In this document: positions 21,843 through 33,738 of the stretch, in pieces
Layout of the letters: every line of letters starts with the position of its first letter
Position numbering within the stretch: position 1 is the stretch's first letter
Assembly: GCA_022835595.1 (NCBI GenBank)
Contig: BQUP01000001.1
Coordinates: 496,001 to 560,000 of the forward strand
Origin: Cystobasidium ongulense
Lineage: Eukaryota > Basidiomycota > Cystobasidiomycetes > Cystobasidiales > Cystobasidiaceae
Direction of reading: 5' to 3'
Length of the DNA: 64,000 nt
Translations under genes and position numbers: made by a program
The notes under the pieces: generated by a model
What the model saw: the letters and a program-made list of their open reading frames with translations, nothing else
Databases searched by the model: none
Told to the model about the DNA's origin: nothing

Positions 21843-24214
21843 TGTTGTTGATTATAGTTGATTGTTGTTGTATTCGCATTCGAGCATGTTCGATTGATGT
21901 TGAGTATGGTCATCCGAGAGACATTGCGGCAGCGGGTCCAACGAGTGAGTCCGGCGAGAGCGGATAGTCGGGGTGTGCGATAGATAGTACCGTAGATATA
22001 AAGGTAAAGTAAGGTGGAATCGTCAGCATGTGTCTATATCTCTCTTTGAAAGCATGCGAGCGAGGAAACTGGACAGAAGAGAGCGAGGTGCGACAGGCGT
22101 GGCAGCGGATCGACGGAGACGGCTGGGAGAGCTGAAGGACAGCCGGGATGGAGAGCAGAGTACACATCGAGCGCGACTGCTGGCTGCTTGTCTTGCCTCT
22201 CCATCCCACGTCCACCACCGCAATGGATGGCCGTACAGGCAGGCATTGCTGCGGCCGGGCAGGACGAGCACGACTAGCCTGGACTTGGTCGGAGTGGGTG
22301 GCATGGATGGGTGCATTTGTCTGCATCATGTGGTCATATTGGCCTGCTCGTCTTGCCTCGCCGCAGTCTTCCATTGGCCGCTGTCCCACTCTCTCTCACT
22401 TGCCCTCTGTCTGTCTGCCGCGCATGAGGCCGCACGCATGCATCCACCCTGGACACTCACCTCTTGGAGGCAGCTCAACCCTGCTGCCGGGTTCCATGGA
22501 AGGAGTCTTGAGCTGATGACTGTACCACTCCTGCGCCTGCGTAGTATCCCGTGATATGACTATCCACGACCGTTCCTTGTTGCCCTGTTCTTTGCTTTGC
22601 TTTGCTTTCACGGCCAGGCCAGGCAGGCAGGCAGGCAGGCAGGCCGGAGGAGGGACCGGGATCTGGCTTGGGCGCGCTGGCTAGCTACGTCAGACCTGCT
22701 GGACGAAGGGTGCTCTGCTCTGCTACAGTATTTGGGCGAGCTTGCTGCTTGTCCTCGTCTTTCGCGTGTGTCCGCGGTGTCTGTCCGTCTTGCTCGTCTG
22801 TGCGACGCTGTGCCAGAGTACCGAACCGTGCCGCACCGCACCGTAGCTGCAAGTGCGTGTATGCTTGCGTGTGCCGTCGATGGTCGTGTATGCGTGTGTC
22901 GGTGGTGCGTCGGTGAAAGCACTACCGTACCCTCTGCCGTCCAGCGCCCTCGTGTCCACCTCCATCCGGCCATGCTCGCTCGACACACGCCACCACCTGG
23001 CACGCACGCAGACTGTAGCTTTTCGCAGTCATTATTGCATACAGCACACCATCCTATTACTGTCACTACCAGCAAACCCTGCTGCCATCCATCGCTATCC
23101 ATCCTCAAGCTGCGGCTGTCCCGCCTGTCGCTCTGCCAATCTTTCTCGATCAGCCTGTTCTGGGCAGCAGACAGCCAGCATGATTTGCAAATCAGGATCT
23201 TCTTTCATAAATAGCGCAACATTCCGAGCATTATCATCTAACACGTCCATCTTAACCGTATCCATAGCAGTATTTACTGTAGTTGCAACTTGCAGCAAGG
23301 ACGGTCTACTACTATGATACAGTGTCAATCCTCTATAACCCTCCGTAACTCTCCCCGCTGACGTCCACGGCAATAGCAGGTCAAGAGTAAAGTGAAAAAG
23401 CTTCATCAAAAAGCAAGACAAAGAGCAAAAGGAAAAACGTAAAGAAAGGTAAAAGACTTTTCAGAAAGCAAAAGCAAGCGATTCGACCAAGTTATTATTA
23501 CGTCAACTCACACCATTGTGCAACACGTCACAAACTATTACTGGTACCGGTATCATTTTATTACAGCCCAAAAAGCCACCCCCCAGGTTGTCAGTTCAGG
23601 CTGCTTTTTCGTTTTTGGTATTTTTGCTTAAAAGCATGTCAGGACGAAACAAATATATACCGTATTCATTATCATTGCTATTCACATTGAAGAAAGGCTA
23701 ATCATATGCAGATGGATCTGAATCGGTGTCGCCGGAATTATTTCTCCTAGCTTCGTATACAGGGGAAACCCCGACCTGTGAATATGTCCGGAAATCCGAA
23801 ACACCCTTGGTGCGTTATAGTCGTTCAGGAACAAAGGGGTGTGCTTGGAACGAATGCAAGAAACAACAAAAAGGCCTTCATATTCGAGTCCGCAGGCTCC
23901 ATGACCATAAATAATCGTTGCTGCCCAGTGAAAAGGTGGCAATGAAGGAAGCAACGTAATCCTTGCCTGTTCGATTTAGATGCTGAATACCTCACACAGT
24001 ATCATAAGTGCAAAGGTAGAACAACCAGCAAAGTTGATTCCGTGGGCTTAAAAACGATTTAATGATGGCAGTTTCATTTGCGGGCGAATTCCCTAGAATC
24101 TTATAACGGCTACATTGTATTGTTCAAAAGAGTATCCTAGAACAAACAAACAAAGCATAACACGTCAGTGATGCGATACGTCCATGCTATTGAGATATAT
24201 CGCAGCCTCGAGAC
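21843..24214. other. Long 5' flank of the bZIP gene
   Basis: About 2.4 kb between two minus-strand genes. Many overlapping frames exist on both strands between 22000 and 23300, but composition is repetitive and no domain or exon structure emerges. It holds a GCAG-type microsatellite and motif copies at 21988-21994, 22923-22929, 23545-23552 and 23658-23664. A long untranslated leader or regulatory RNA cannot be excluded. Confidence 0.45.
22621..22643. repeat. (AGGC)n microsatellite
   Basis: About six tandem AGGC units, preceded by short TTTGC repeats at about 22590-22607. Confidence 0.9.
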
Positions 24215-27200
24215 TCACATGCCAACATCATCATCACCACCTTCATCCTGCCTATCATCTTCCTCTTCTGTCATAGAAGGCGAGAGCAAAGGAGTTGACG
24301 GTGCAGAATAATCATCTTCTGCTACTATCAAATTGCCATTCTCGTCTCTTCGCTGTAAAGCACGTAAAGGTGATAAAAGATCATTCGGTCTTTCAGCATC
24401 TGTATCGATGCGTATACGTGGTGGAGCTGTTGTGTTGGCGGCTGTAGCGCTCAAGAGAGAACTATCGGATACAGATGACGTTTGACGATGATCATCATCT
24501 CTTGCAGCGGTACTGGCAGCTAAAGCAGCTTGAATGTCGTTCTTCTGGAAGGGCGGATCGAACAACTCCGAATCACTATCCGACGATGCGTTGATGCCTA
24601 GACCGGTTGGCCGTTTCGAGGCACTAGTAACAGGTTCATCACTGCTCGCATCAAGCGGATTAGCCTCGTTTGAGGCAGAAGCGTCATACTGAGAGGAGGT
24701 AGTCTGACTACTCTGTCCGCCTTGCTGCGTGTCTGAAGGAGAAGCTTCAGAAGCTCCACCCATCGCCATCTGACCTTCTAAAACCTTTCGCTGATCTTCT
24801 AAACGTTTAAGTTCAGCTTGTAAACTAGCTAGATGCATCTGACGTCGACTAAGTTCCAATTCTGCAAGTTTCTTCTCCCTCTTAAGCAAAGCTTTCTTTC
24901 TTAATCGTTCAACTTCTGGTATAAGTGTCCCTACAAAAAGTACGATACCAATGTATAGATTTCGCAATGCTCTTTCTAAAGTTAATGGTTGAGATTGATA
25001 AGCTCGAATTGCAGATGGTGTGCCCGGTTGATTGACTTGTGTAGGAAGAGGCGGTACAGGAGTACCGTTTTGTGTTGCTTGTCGACTTGTGATCTGCATT
25101 TGACGAAGTACAGTCCTTGAAAGGCCCATATCACGAGCTTCCGCTGAAAGTCCAACTTTGGCTAATAGATAAAGCCAATATTTGGGAGACATACGACTTG
25201 GCGCTTGTCGATGGGATGAAGAGCGAGAAGAACCACCATTGGCTCTGCCTTGTCTCCTGGCATCATCAGCTGGATTCTCTCCGTTGCGCAAGCGCCTGCG
25301 TAGTTCCTGATTTCCCAGTTCTTGCAAACGCTGCTGGAGTTGTGTCAATGCCGGCGGAAGTTGCTCCTGTACACCAAGAAGACGAGCTTGCCCTGCATCG
25401 TCCGGCCGGTCCGGATGCGGCGCCTGTCCATCGAGGTCGCCAGGTCGCCCTTCTCCGCCAGGAACATTGGGCGGATTGTCATGCTGTTCTACCACTCGAA
25501 TGCGTATACGGTCTTGTAGAGCATTCTGCTGACCTGGGCCAGGAGCTCTTTGTTGTTGCCTTCTTGCTTCAGCCGCTCTGCGTCTTCGATGAATGGATGT
25601 TCCCTCCCAAATAACCCATGCGAGAGCCATGACACACATGACGATCCGCTTACGCGTTGTGGCATGCTTGCCAAAGACGTAAATGAGGAATGCGAGCTTT
25701 ACGGAGAGGAAGAGAAGAGGCATAGCGAGCGCCATGATCTCGTCCAGGTTGATGACCACAGCCAGTCTTGCGGTAGGCATACCAGGTCCAGCGAGGCGAG
25801 CGGCGGCTTGTGCTCCGATACCGATACCTCCAATCCCGTTAGGTCGGTTGAGACCTTGTTGCATGGCAATACCGGCAACGGGAGGCATTGGTCCGTTATG
25901 TTGATGCGCATCTCTTGCTCTTGCAAAAGGAATCTGGTACGAAGAAGGGAAGCCGGCTTGGCTTGTGCCATGAGCCAGTTGTAGATTGCGCGTGATGCTT
26001 AGCATGGTGCTTAGTAGCATATGAACCGTTTGGTACCTTTTGAGCTGGACGAAGGCTTCTTTGCGCTCCTTGGCTGGAATTGCAAATTGAGGAGGAATTT
26101 GAAGGAGAAACGGATAGCCAGAGATGTAGACGACACGACTGCTGCTTTGGCCACCCAAAAGTCCACTTTGTGTCTTTTCGACTGCATCGAACTCTTCTGC
26201 TGCCGTGGATTCTGCAGCGCGCACGCTTGCCAAACAGCCTAGATCGTCAAGCAATTGCTCAATGCTATCCTCCATCTCTTTAACGGATTGTGACGAGAAG
26301 CCTGTACCAATCTGACCTGACTCGCGTAGCTGTTGTACCTGTTCCTCGCCCAATACTGTCATTTGAGGGCCTTGTCGCTCTGCTGCAACTTTTGACAGGG
26401 TGGCGTAGTAGCGTTCAGCTCGAGAGACGCGCCCAATGAAGTCGGCTCTTTGTGTGGCTGACAGGGCTGAGAGATGGGTAGAGAATGTTTTCCACTGAGC
26501 TGCATTCATCTTGGATGAGATAGGTGCGGCAGACGAGATTGTCGCGAGCGATGGAGGGGAAACGGAGCTGTCGATGATTGCTTGAATTGATGTGAGAGGC
26601 GGATGCGTGTCGGTAGGTCTTGGGCCTGGAGTGAGGAAAGCGGAGGGTTGGAGTTGTGGAGGAATGGGAGAGGTGCTTGGTGTCAAAGATGCTGATAGAG
26701 CAGACAGTCGCTCTGCTGCTGAGGATGCCGAGCTCTTGATGTTTGATGTCAAGGCTGCTGTCAAAGGCGCCGTCTTCCACATCTCGGCAGGACAGGTGAG
26801 GTGCAGGACGTAGCCCATGTCCGGCTGTATGCACAGAATACAGATGATTAGCATAGTCTCATCACATTGTAATCCCCGATACGGTGATACTGCTCACCTG
26901 CTGGGTGCCTTGGACGACCTGCTGCAGGACCTCATCATCGGCCAAGCGCCTACCGTGCCAGAGGAGGCTTTGGCCTTTTGCAAGAGGACCTCCAGGGAAG
27001 GACTGCTCTAGTCTAGCTTTCAAATCTTTCACTGTGCTCGCTGCAGGCACTTGGAGCTTCTCTGGGATGGTGTACAGCTCTGCCACGTCTGCTGTCTGTA
27101 CGCCATGCTGTAAGGGACGCTGCGGACAAAAGACCGCGAGCTGGATTGTGGGAGCACCGTCGCCATCTTTTGCTACTGGGGATGATGCATCTGGATGTGT

Positions 27201-27218
27201 GTCGTCTGCCATGCTCAT
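24215..27218 (-). CDS. Ubiquitin-like domain ER membrane protein, HERP/Usa1-like
   Basis: Two exons, 26898-27218 and 24215-26824, with an intron of 73 nt; 976 residues. Exon 1 encodes a ubiquitin-like fold at about residues 20-106 (STVKDLKARLEQSFPGGPLA, then SLLWHGRRLADDEVLQ), so the whole domain is one exon. Two close hydrophobic segments at about residues 473-492 and 500-514 look like a membrane hairpin. A third lies at 728-745 and is followed by a charged coiled coil. The tail is acidic and Ser-rich. This order matches HERP and yeast Usa1, scaffolds of the Hrd1 ER-associated degradation ligase. That function is inferred from architecture. The start could be either of two Met codons two residues apart. 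The 3' end may be spliced (see findings). Confidence 0.72.
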
Positions 27219-28272
27219 ATGCGAGCAGCACTGACAGCCATGCGTTGGAGAGGTGCACAAAACGAGCGTGGCGCAGGCCTGCCTGCCTCGAGCCAGGCGG
27301 CGGTGGCGACGGACGACATGAACACTGACAGAGCGTGGATCTGCTGGCGGACAACTGTGAGTCGTGAAGGGACAGCAGCGAGGCCTATATTGCGCTACTA
27401 TGCGTATGCTTGCAGCACGAAGATAGACATGGCCCGGCGCACACGTGACTCCAGGGCCAGCCACTATGCGCAAGATGTAACAGATAATGAGCGTCTCTGC
27501 AAGTATCAGTTAGGCCAGCTCAGAGCAGCACACGGCATCGCAGAAAGGCATCCAAAGCATGTGCGTGTGCTCGGCACGCATGCGTGCGCGTCTTTGGTGC
27601 AGACTGCCTCGGGATCCCCCGACAGCAGAAGCAAGCGTTCAATATTGTGTTCGAGTACCGTACACCGGCTTGCCGAGAGTGCGCGAGATGATCATACCGG
27701 CGCTACTGTAGTACACACGAAGTGCAGTCGCTGCCGCAAGTCGCGCTTCTGATTGCCTGGCCTTCCAAGAAGCTATTCAGAGGGTCCTCAGGCTTAGCCA
27801 GTGTTCGCGAAGCGAAAAAAGCAGACACGCCGCGTATACCGTATCTTTTGTTACGGTAATGCTTCTTTGAGCGGACGCTAACTTATCTTCTGGCTAGCGA
27901 CGTTAAGCAGCCAATCTGCGGCACCAATGAAAGTGACGGCAATGGAGTATTTCCCTGCCTGACCAGCAATCTGACAGCTCGGATCAAAGCACTCATTACT
28001 GGTACGGAAGATCGGTTGGGCCGAAAGTAGCCGCCACCACTCCTGCCGGCAGGCTGAACTGCAGGCAATACTGATGTAGCGACTGTGTAGCCCCCAGGCC
28101 AGGCTATGGAGAAATCAATAACGAAGCAGGTCCCCGCCGTGTAGTGAACCTGCAGCTGGGTCTCCTCTTTCCTTTGCTTCCCTCGCTTTCCTCTGCATTA
28201 GCGCATACATACATACATCCCCCTTCCGCCACCAAGGACCAGCAAGACCTGCTAGCTCGTTGCTCTGCAGAC
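27219..28272. other. Divergent intergenic between HERP-like gene and P450
   Basis: Contains both promoters. Motif copies TACCGTA occur at 27656-27662 and 27837-27843 and the reverse form at 27852-27858. CT-rich sequence lies just before 28273. No gene or RNA recognised. Confidence 0.5.
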
Positions 28273-30247
28273 ATGGCCGTGCTATCCACTCCAGTCCACT
28301 CGGCATTCGTCAACTTCGACCCCAAGGTAGCGGTCGTCGTTGGACTTATCGCAATCCTCGTCTACTTCTTCAAGCAGCACAATGACTATGAGAAACGAAG
28401 AGGTGGAGCAAAGAGGCTGCCCGGTCCCAAGGGGGCCCCACTTATCGGCAATCTCAGACAACTTCCCGCCTTGAAACCCTGGGTGGCTCTCAAGCAATGG
28501 GGAGATGAGTACGGTGAGCTTTCGATTCCCACTAGTCAGCAGCTTGTACTCTTTCGAAGGGATTCGCATGCATTCTTTCCTGCACGTTAGTGGCGAACTT
28601 GTGCTGATGATATCCGTCTTGCCACGGTTCCTCAACTACTAGGTCCATTGTACCGATTGAAACTTGGCGTCCAAGAAGTCGTAGTCGTCTCATCTGCCGA
28701 CCATGCTATCGAGTTGCTCGACAGGCGTTCCCCCAAATATTCGTCTCGACCTCGTCAGGTCATGGCCAACGATCTTATTTCCCGAGGACTTCGTTTGACT
28801 TTTATGCCATAGTGAGTGTTGAGATCGTACATTTGACAGCGCCATGCTGACTATGTGCATTCAGCCACGACCTCTGGCGAAAGGAGAGAAAGCTCATTCA
28901 CAAGCTGACTTCCGCCCAAGCTTCTTCATCTTACGAGCCCATGCAAGATCTCGAGTCTACACAATTGATGGTCGATATGCTCGAGCGACCCAAAGCATTC
29001 TGGGGTCACTGCCAACGATATGCTGGATCCCTCATCATGCAGATCGCCTTTAACAAGCGAGCGAACCGAAATACCGACCCTGCAGTTGCAGATATGGTAC
29101 GCATATGCTTTAAGAGTAAAGCCTACTTTATTTCGAGTACTAAAGTCTGTTGTGATTTTCAGCGTGCATTGCTCGAAGAACTCACATCAGCCGCCGTTCC
29201 AGGCCGACACTTAGTCGACTCTCTTCCTTGGCTCAATTTCCTGCCTACCATCCTCGCACCATGGAAGAAAAGTGCCGAAAGAATCTTCAATGCCCAAGAA
29301 AGACTCTTCTACGGACATATGCAAGACGTCAAGCGTGATATCGCTTCTGGTCAAGATGCTCACTGCTTTGTCAAATATATGATTGACATGCAAAAGGAAT
29401 CCGGACTGACGGATCAGGAAATCGCTTTCTTGGCTGGTGTCATGGTATGTCGACTCAAGAGATCTCATTGTATGTGGACTAACACGTCTCTCTTGCCAGT
29501 ACGGTGCCGGATCGGACACAACTTCAGATGCTATCGCCACCTTCATCATGACCATGGTAAACCACCCCGAACAACAACGTCTCGCACAGGAAGAAATCGA
29601 CCGAGTTGTTGGTCGAGACCGCATGCCTACATTTGAAGATCAAGCGGACCTCGTTTACGTCTCTGCCATGGTAAAGGAAGTCCAGCGATGGCGACCAGTT
29701 ATCGCTGGTGGTCTCGCACACGCTACCACCGCAGACGATGTTTACGAAGGCTACTTCATCCCAGCTGGCACTACTATCATCCCCAACGCTTGGGCTATCC
29801 ACATGGATCCCAAAGTCTACCCCGAGCCAGAGAAATTCAAGCCTGAACGATTTATCAGCAACAACCAGGTTGTCGGTATCCCTCAATCAGAGCGTGGTCA
29901 CTTCGGTTTCGGATATGGCCGAAGAATCTGCCCGGGAATGTACATCGCTGAACGCTCACTATACAGTATGTCTTTGCGATGTTCTAGCTGTTCTTTTTCA
30001 AGCTGACCTTTCGGTAATTCTCTCAGTCGTCTTCTCTCGTATGCTTTGGGGATACAATATTGCTCACGCCAAGGACGCTCTGGGCCAGAACATCCCAGTC
30101 GACGTAAACGCATACACGACCGGCTTTTCGTCCCACCCTCAGAAATTCGCTTGCTCTATTACTCCTCGCCACAAGGACGTGGAAAGCATCGTCCGAGCGG
30201 CGGCTGAGCACCACCACTTACCAAAGACAAGCGGTTTGGTAGCATAA
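28273..30247 (+). CDS. Cytochrome P450 monooxygenase, microsomal
   Basis: Six exons: 28273-28513, 28643-28811, 28865-29096, 29163-29444, 29500-29965, 30027-30247 (536 residues). An N-terminal membrane anchor (about residues 18-36) is followed by the Pro-rich hinge RLPGPKGAPLIGN. The I-helix is YGAGSDTTSD, the ExxR motif is KEVQRWR, and PERF follows. The heme-binding loop FGFGYGRRICPG carries the axial Cys. All core residues of an active class II P450 are present. It resembles fungal P450s of the CYP64/OrdA type that act in secondary or xenobiotic metabolism; I cannot give a substrate. It needs an NADPH-P450 reductase in the ER membrane. No biosynthetic cluster surrounds it. Confidence 0.95.
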
Positions 30248-31081
30248 GTGGAGTTCCACAAAGACAGTCTAGTCCAATTCCGATATTGGGAGCATATCAT
30301 GAACATGTATCTATACGATCTGGGCAGTCTTCAGTTCTGTACTTGTAGAAATGCGCGAGTAAAGCAGTCAGTAACTCGATCTATCATTACAAGCGGATGA
30401 ATTTGAGTCAGGCAAATCACTGCTCCTAGCCTTTAAATCCCAGTTTGGCAGCCTTCACAGTACAAAGCGGAGGCAGTCTTAGCAGGCATTGCAAAAACTG
30501 AAGATGCATTTGTTTGTGTAGTATCATAAAAGAGAAAACACCGCTAATATACACATTTGAGGAGGCTACGGGAATGCTTTCTTGCATTATTCCCATAATA
30601 TTCCAGATTTATTTGCTTTTCCGAAATTGCGAATTGAACGATTCCTTTTTCCTTCTTTATGAGGTGAAAGCCGCTGAAAGAAAGTAAAGATTGACGGCGA
30701 CGACTACATGCTTTTGACTGAAGAAACAAAAAACCAATGACTGAAAATAGGACTCCCACTTAGTTGTTATTTTTCTTCCCGAGTTGGCTGACCAGGACGT
30801 GTAATTGAGCTTGACTTGCATTGGAACCAGAAAAATCTTTTAAAATGCATTTGGGTGGAACAGCCAGGGGAGCAGCATGAAATGCCTAATGAAGCAGACT
30901 GATCTGAGAACATGCAGCATGTGAATGAGGTATGCTGCTGATGCTTGAGTGATTACGGTATATAAATTTGCGAAAAGAGCGATGTGGACTTTACATCGCA
31001 GCATAGACGAGATTTTGCGGATTGTTTGATTGGTGGATGAAATGTCTTTCGAAGAGCTTACCGCTCAAAAATGGGTGTGAA
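30248..31081. other. Convergent intergenic between P450 and cyclin genes
   Basis: AT-rich 3' flanks of both genes. One copy of TACGGTA lies at 30954-30960 beside TATAAA. No gene supported. Confidence 0.5.
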
Positions 31082-33738
31082 TCAAGAGAAATCCCTTAGC
31101 CAAGCTTGTTGATGCGGTTGAACGACATTGTGGTATTTTGCCAGTGCTTGAGCGGGCCAGGAGAGGACTCCCGGGAGGCCGTTATTTGCGAAAGAAGAGT
31201 AGTAAGACTGGTATGGCATTACAGATGGTTGTGGTTGGTGTTGCTGTTGCTCTTGTCTGACAGCTGCCAATGGGGTGATGGTGAAATTGGAATTGCCGCT
31301 TGACAAGGCTAGATTCTGCAGAGAGGGTTCGAGCGGGCTTCGAGGCGCAATTTGAGAGTGTGCCATCCCATGATGTGGAAAGGCATTTGAGGGCATCTGC
31401 TCGGGGTAAGCATAACCCTGAGACACAATTGGCGGTGTAAGTCGTGCTCGTTTCTGCATTGACATGTTGCTGTACATAGATTGCTGCTGTCCCGGCGTCA
31501 AAATTTGATTGTCAAAGTGAGCAGAATGAGGATATGTATGGCCATCTTGGTACTGATACATCACCCTCATACCAACTGGTGACAACGAGAGCGACATGCG
31601 TGGAGGCTGAAGCACAGGTGTAGAGCTGTTCTTCCCATTGCCCACAAGGCCATTCCGAGGAAGAGGGGCGTACATTCGTCCAGCTGCTGTTGGTACCTGT
31701 TGCATAGGCATGCCTGCGTGGCTATATGTTGGCATGTCGGGATAGGGTTGCAGTGGCTGATGCGTCAAGTAGCCACCTCGCTGCTGACCTGCTGCAAGAG
31801 CATAGTAGGTAAGATCTTGCGGTAATCTGTTACCGACTTCATCGACGGGGCTCCATGAGCTAGTTAACGCATTGAAGTCCGCCGGCATGAAGTTCTGCAT
31901 GAAGTAAGCTTGTTGTTGATTCATATAAGTCTCATGCGCACTAGGTGTCGTAGAGCTCGATGGGACGGCAGACATCGCTGAAGTCGGTGTCGCTACGATT
32001 GGGGTATATAGGTGCGGTGGGAGAGCATAATGAGCTGCAGGATGAGCTGAAGGCAGACTGTCGGTAGCGACGTGCAGGGCTGGATCTCTTTGAGAAGCCG
32101 CTGGTGGCATAGCAGTTCGAGGTGGTGACAAAGCGGCATCTGACATTCTTCGCTTTCGGCTGCTGACTTTGCGCGACGAGGTAGGCTCGGCACCTGCAAT
32201 TGCATCCGTCGACAACGCTGGATACATATACGGTGCTTCGACAAGATGGGAAGTGGAAGGCCAAGCATTGAGGAGTAATCGTGATGCAGGTATCTGAGAT
32301 ATATTTGCGGTCCCTGAAGCAGTTGCCGGCACCGCAAAGGCGAAGTCAAAACGTAGGCCTCCATTTGTATGCGCCGACGAGGAAGAGGTGTGATGCATCG
32401 GACTGGTAGGTGCCGAAGGTGCGATAGGATTGGCTACTCTGGGCTTCTTGCGTGGAGGTGCGGATTGCTTGACGATATTGCTGCTCTCGCCATTCTGAAG
32501 CATTGTGTACCATCTGCAGTGGAGAGTCAATCGAGTCAGATCAAATGTAACAACAGGAAGATGGGATGACTCACGCTAGATAAGCTGTATGTGATACATG
32601 CAGATCAAATTCTAAACCTTGTAGGAACTCGACTTCGGCACCATTGAGGACGCCCAGTGGCAAGCCCGACACTTCCGACCATGTCTTGTTGGTGTAAGTA
32701 TGATCGTCGAGTATCTTGTTTGCGAGCATCAGCGAGGCCTGGTATAGTACAATGGTAAAGTAAGCTATGCCGTACTCTTTTCAAAAGAGACGTCGAGGAC
32801 GACTTACGATCGTCAACTTGTACTCGGAGCCTGCCCTCGGCTCTATGGAGTGCTTATTCTGTAGCTTGGAGACGAAGTACAGAGCGAGAACGACAACACT
32901 TTGAGATACTTGGGCTGTCAGGCCTTGATGTTAGTAATTGATGGTGTTATACTCATATCACTATGATAAACTCACTAGTCGTCAAGATGTCGTTGCAGAA
33001 ATGAGCGAAAGCGGAAGTAGGTTTTGGGAAAGTAGGAAGGCGCTTCTGAGGAGGTGAAAACCAGAGGTAGACCATCATTTCAGCAAGATAGGTTGCAAGT
33101 TGAGATATGCAAGCAGGCGTGACGACCAGAGTGTTTGTGGCGCTGGAAGCTGTCTTTGCATCCATCGTCGGCAAGAGTGGGAGCTTGCTTCCTGCCTGGG
33201 TGGGAGGTAGACTTTTAATGGAGGGTATGGTAGGATAGACCTGTCTCGCAGTCTGTATAGACAGAGCTGGTTCCTTTGAAGCTTCCAGAGGCACAGAGAG
33301 AGGAGGAGTCAGAGGAGAATGATTTGGTACTTGATGAGAATCGAAGAAAGGGGAGAACAAAACAGCAGAGCCTTCTGAAGTGATTGAGGATTCAGAGATT
33401 GATTTTGGAAGATGGTTGTAGTGTGACAGGGGAGCTGTCGACTGAAATGGGTACAGGAAATTTGGATGAAGCTGGGGGGATGCTCCAAAGACTGTCGAGG
33501 TGGAGGTCGACGTAGACTCTGAAGACGAGGGACACGAGGGACACGAATAGGTGTCCTCGGGCGGAGTGAAGTGGATGCTGGATGTGCTGGAGGGCCCAAG
33601 GCAATAATTGCAGCACGTGCCGCTGTGGCTGTTGCACGTGCAGGATGGGCAGGCGTGGGTGTCGACGATTTTGTTGGAGGCCGGAGGGGGAATTGAGGAT
33701 GACACTTGAGGGTGGTGTGGTCCTCGTGTCGCTTGCAT
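31082..33738 (-). CDS. Pho85-type cyclin, Clg1/Pcl-like
   Basis: Four exons: 32976-33738, 32808-32914, 32575-32738, 31082-32513 (821 residues). The cyclin box starts at about residue 205 with ACISQLATYLAEMMVYLW and runs through QSVVVLALYFVSKLQNK, ASLMLANKILDDHTYTNKTW and AEVEFLQGLEFDLHV. The conserved Lys and acidic residues that contact the kinase helix are present (ANKILDD). N- and C-terminal parts are long, Ser/Pro/Gln-rich and probably disordered; the N-terminal part has a Cys-rich patch, CPSCTCNSHSGTCCNYC. The family activates Pho85-like kinases in nutrient, polarity and cell-cycle signalling. Start: Met at 33738 is preferred; an in-frame Met at 33969 would add 77 residues of poor composition. 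Confidence 0.88.

Noticed and set aside
22030-23300. Long overlapping frames on both strands upstream of the bZIP gene
   Set aside because: Frames overlap in several phases, composition follows simple repeats, and no domain or splice pattern appears.
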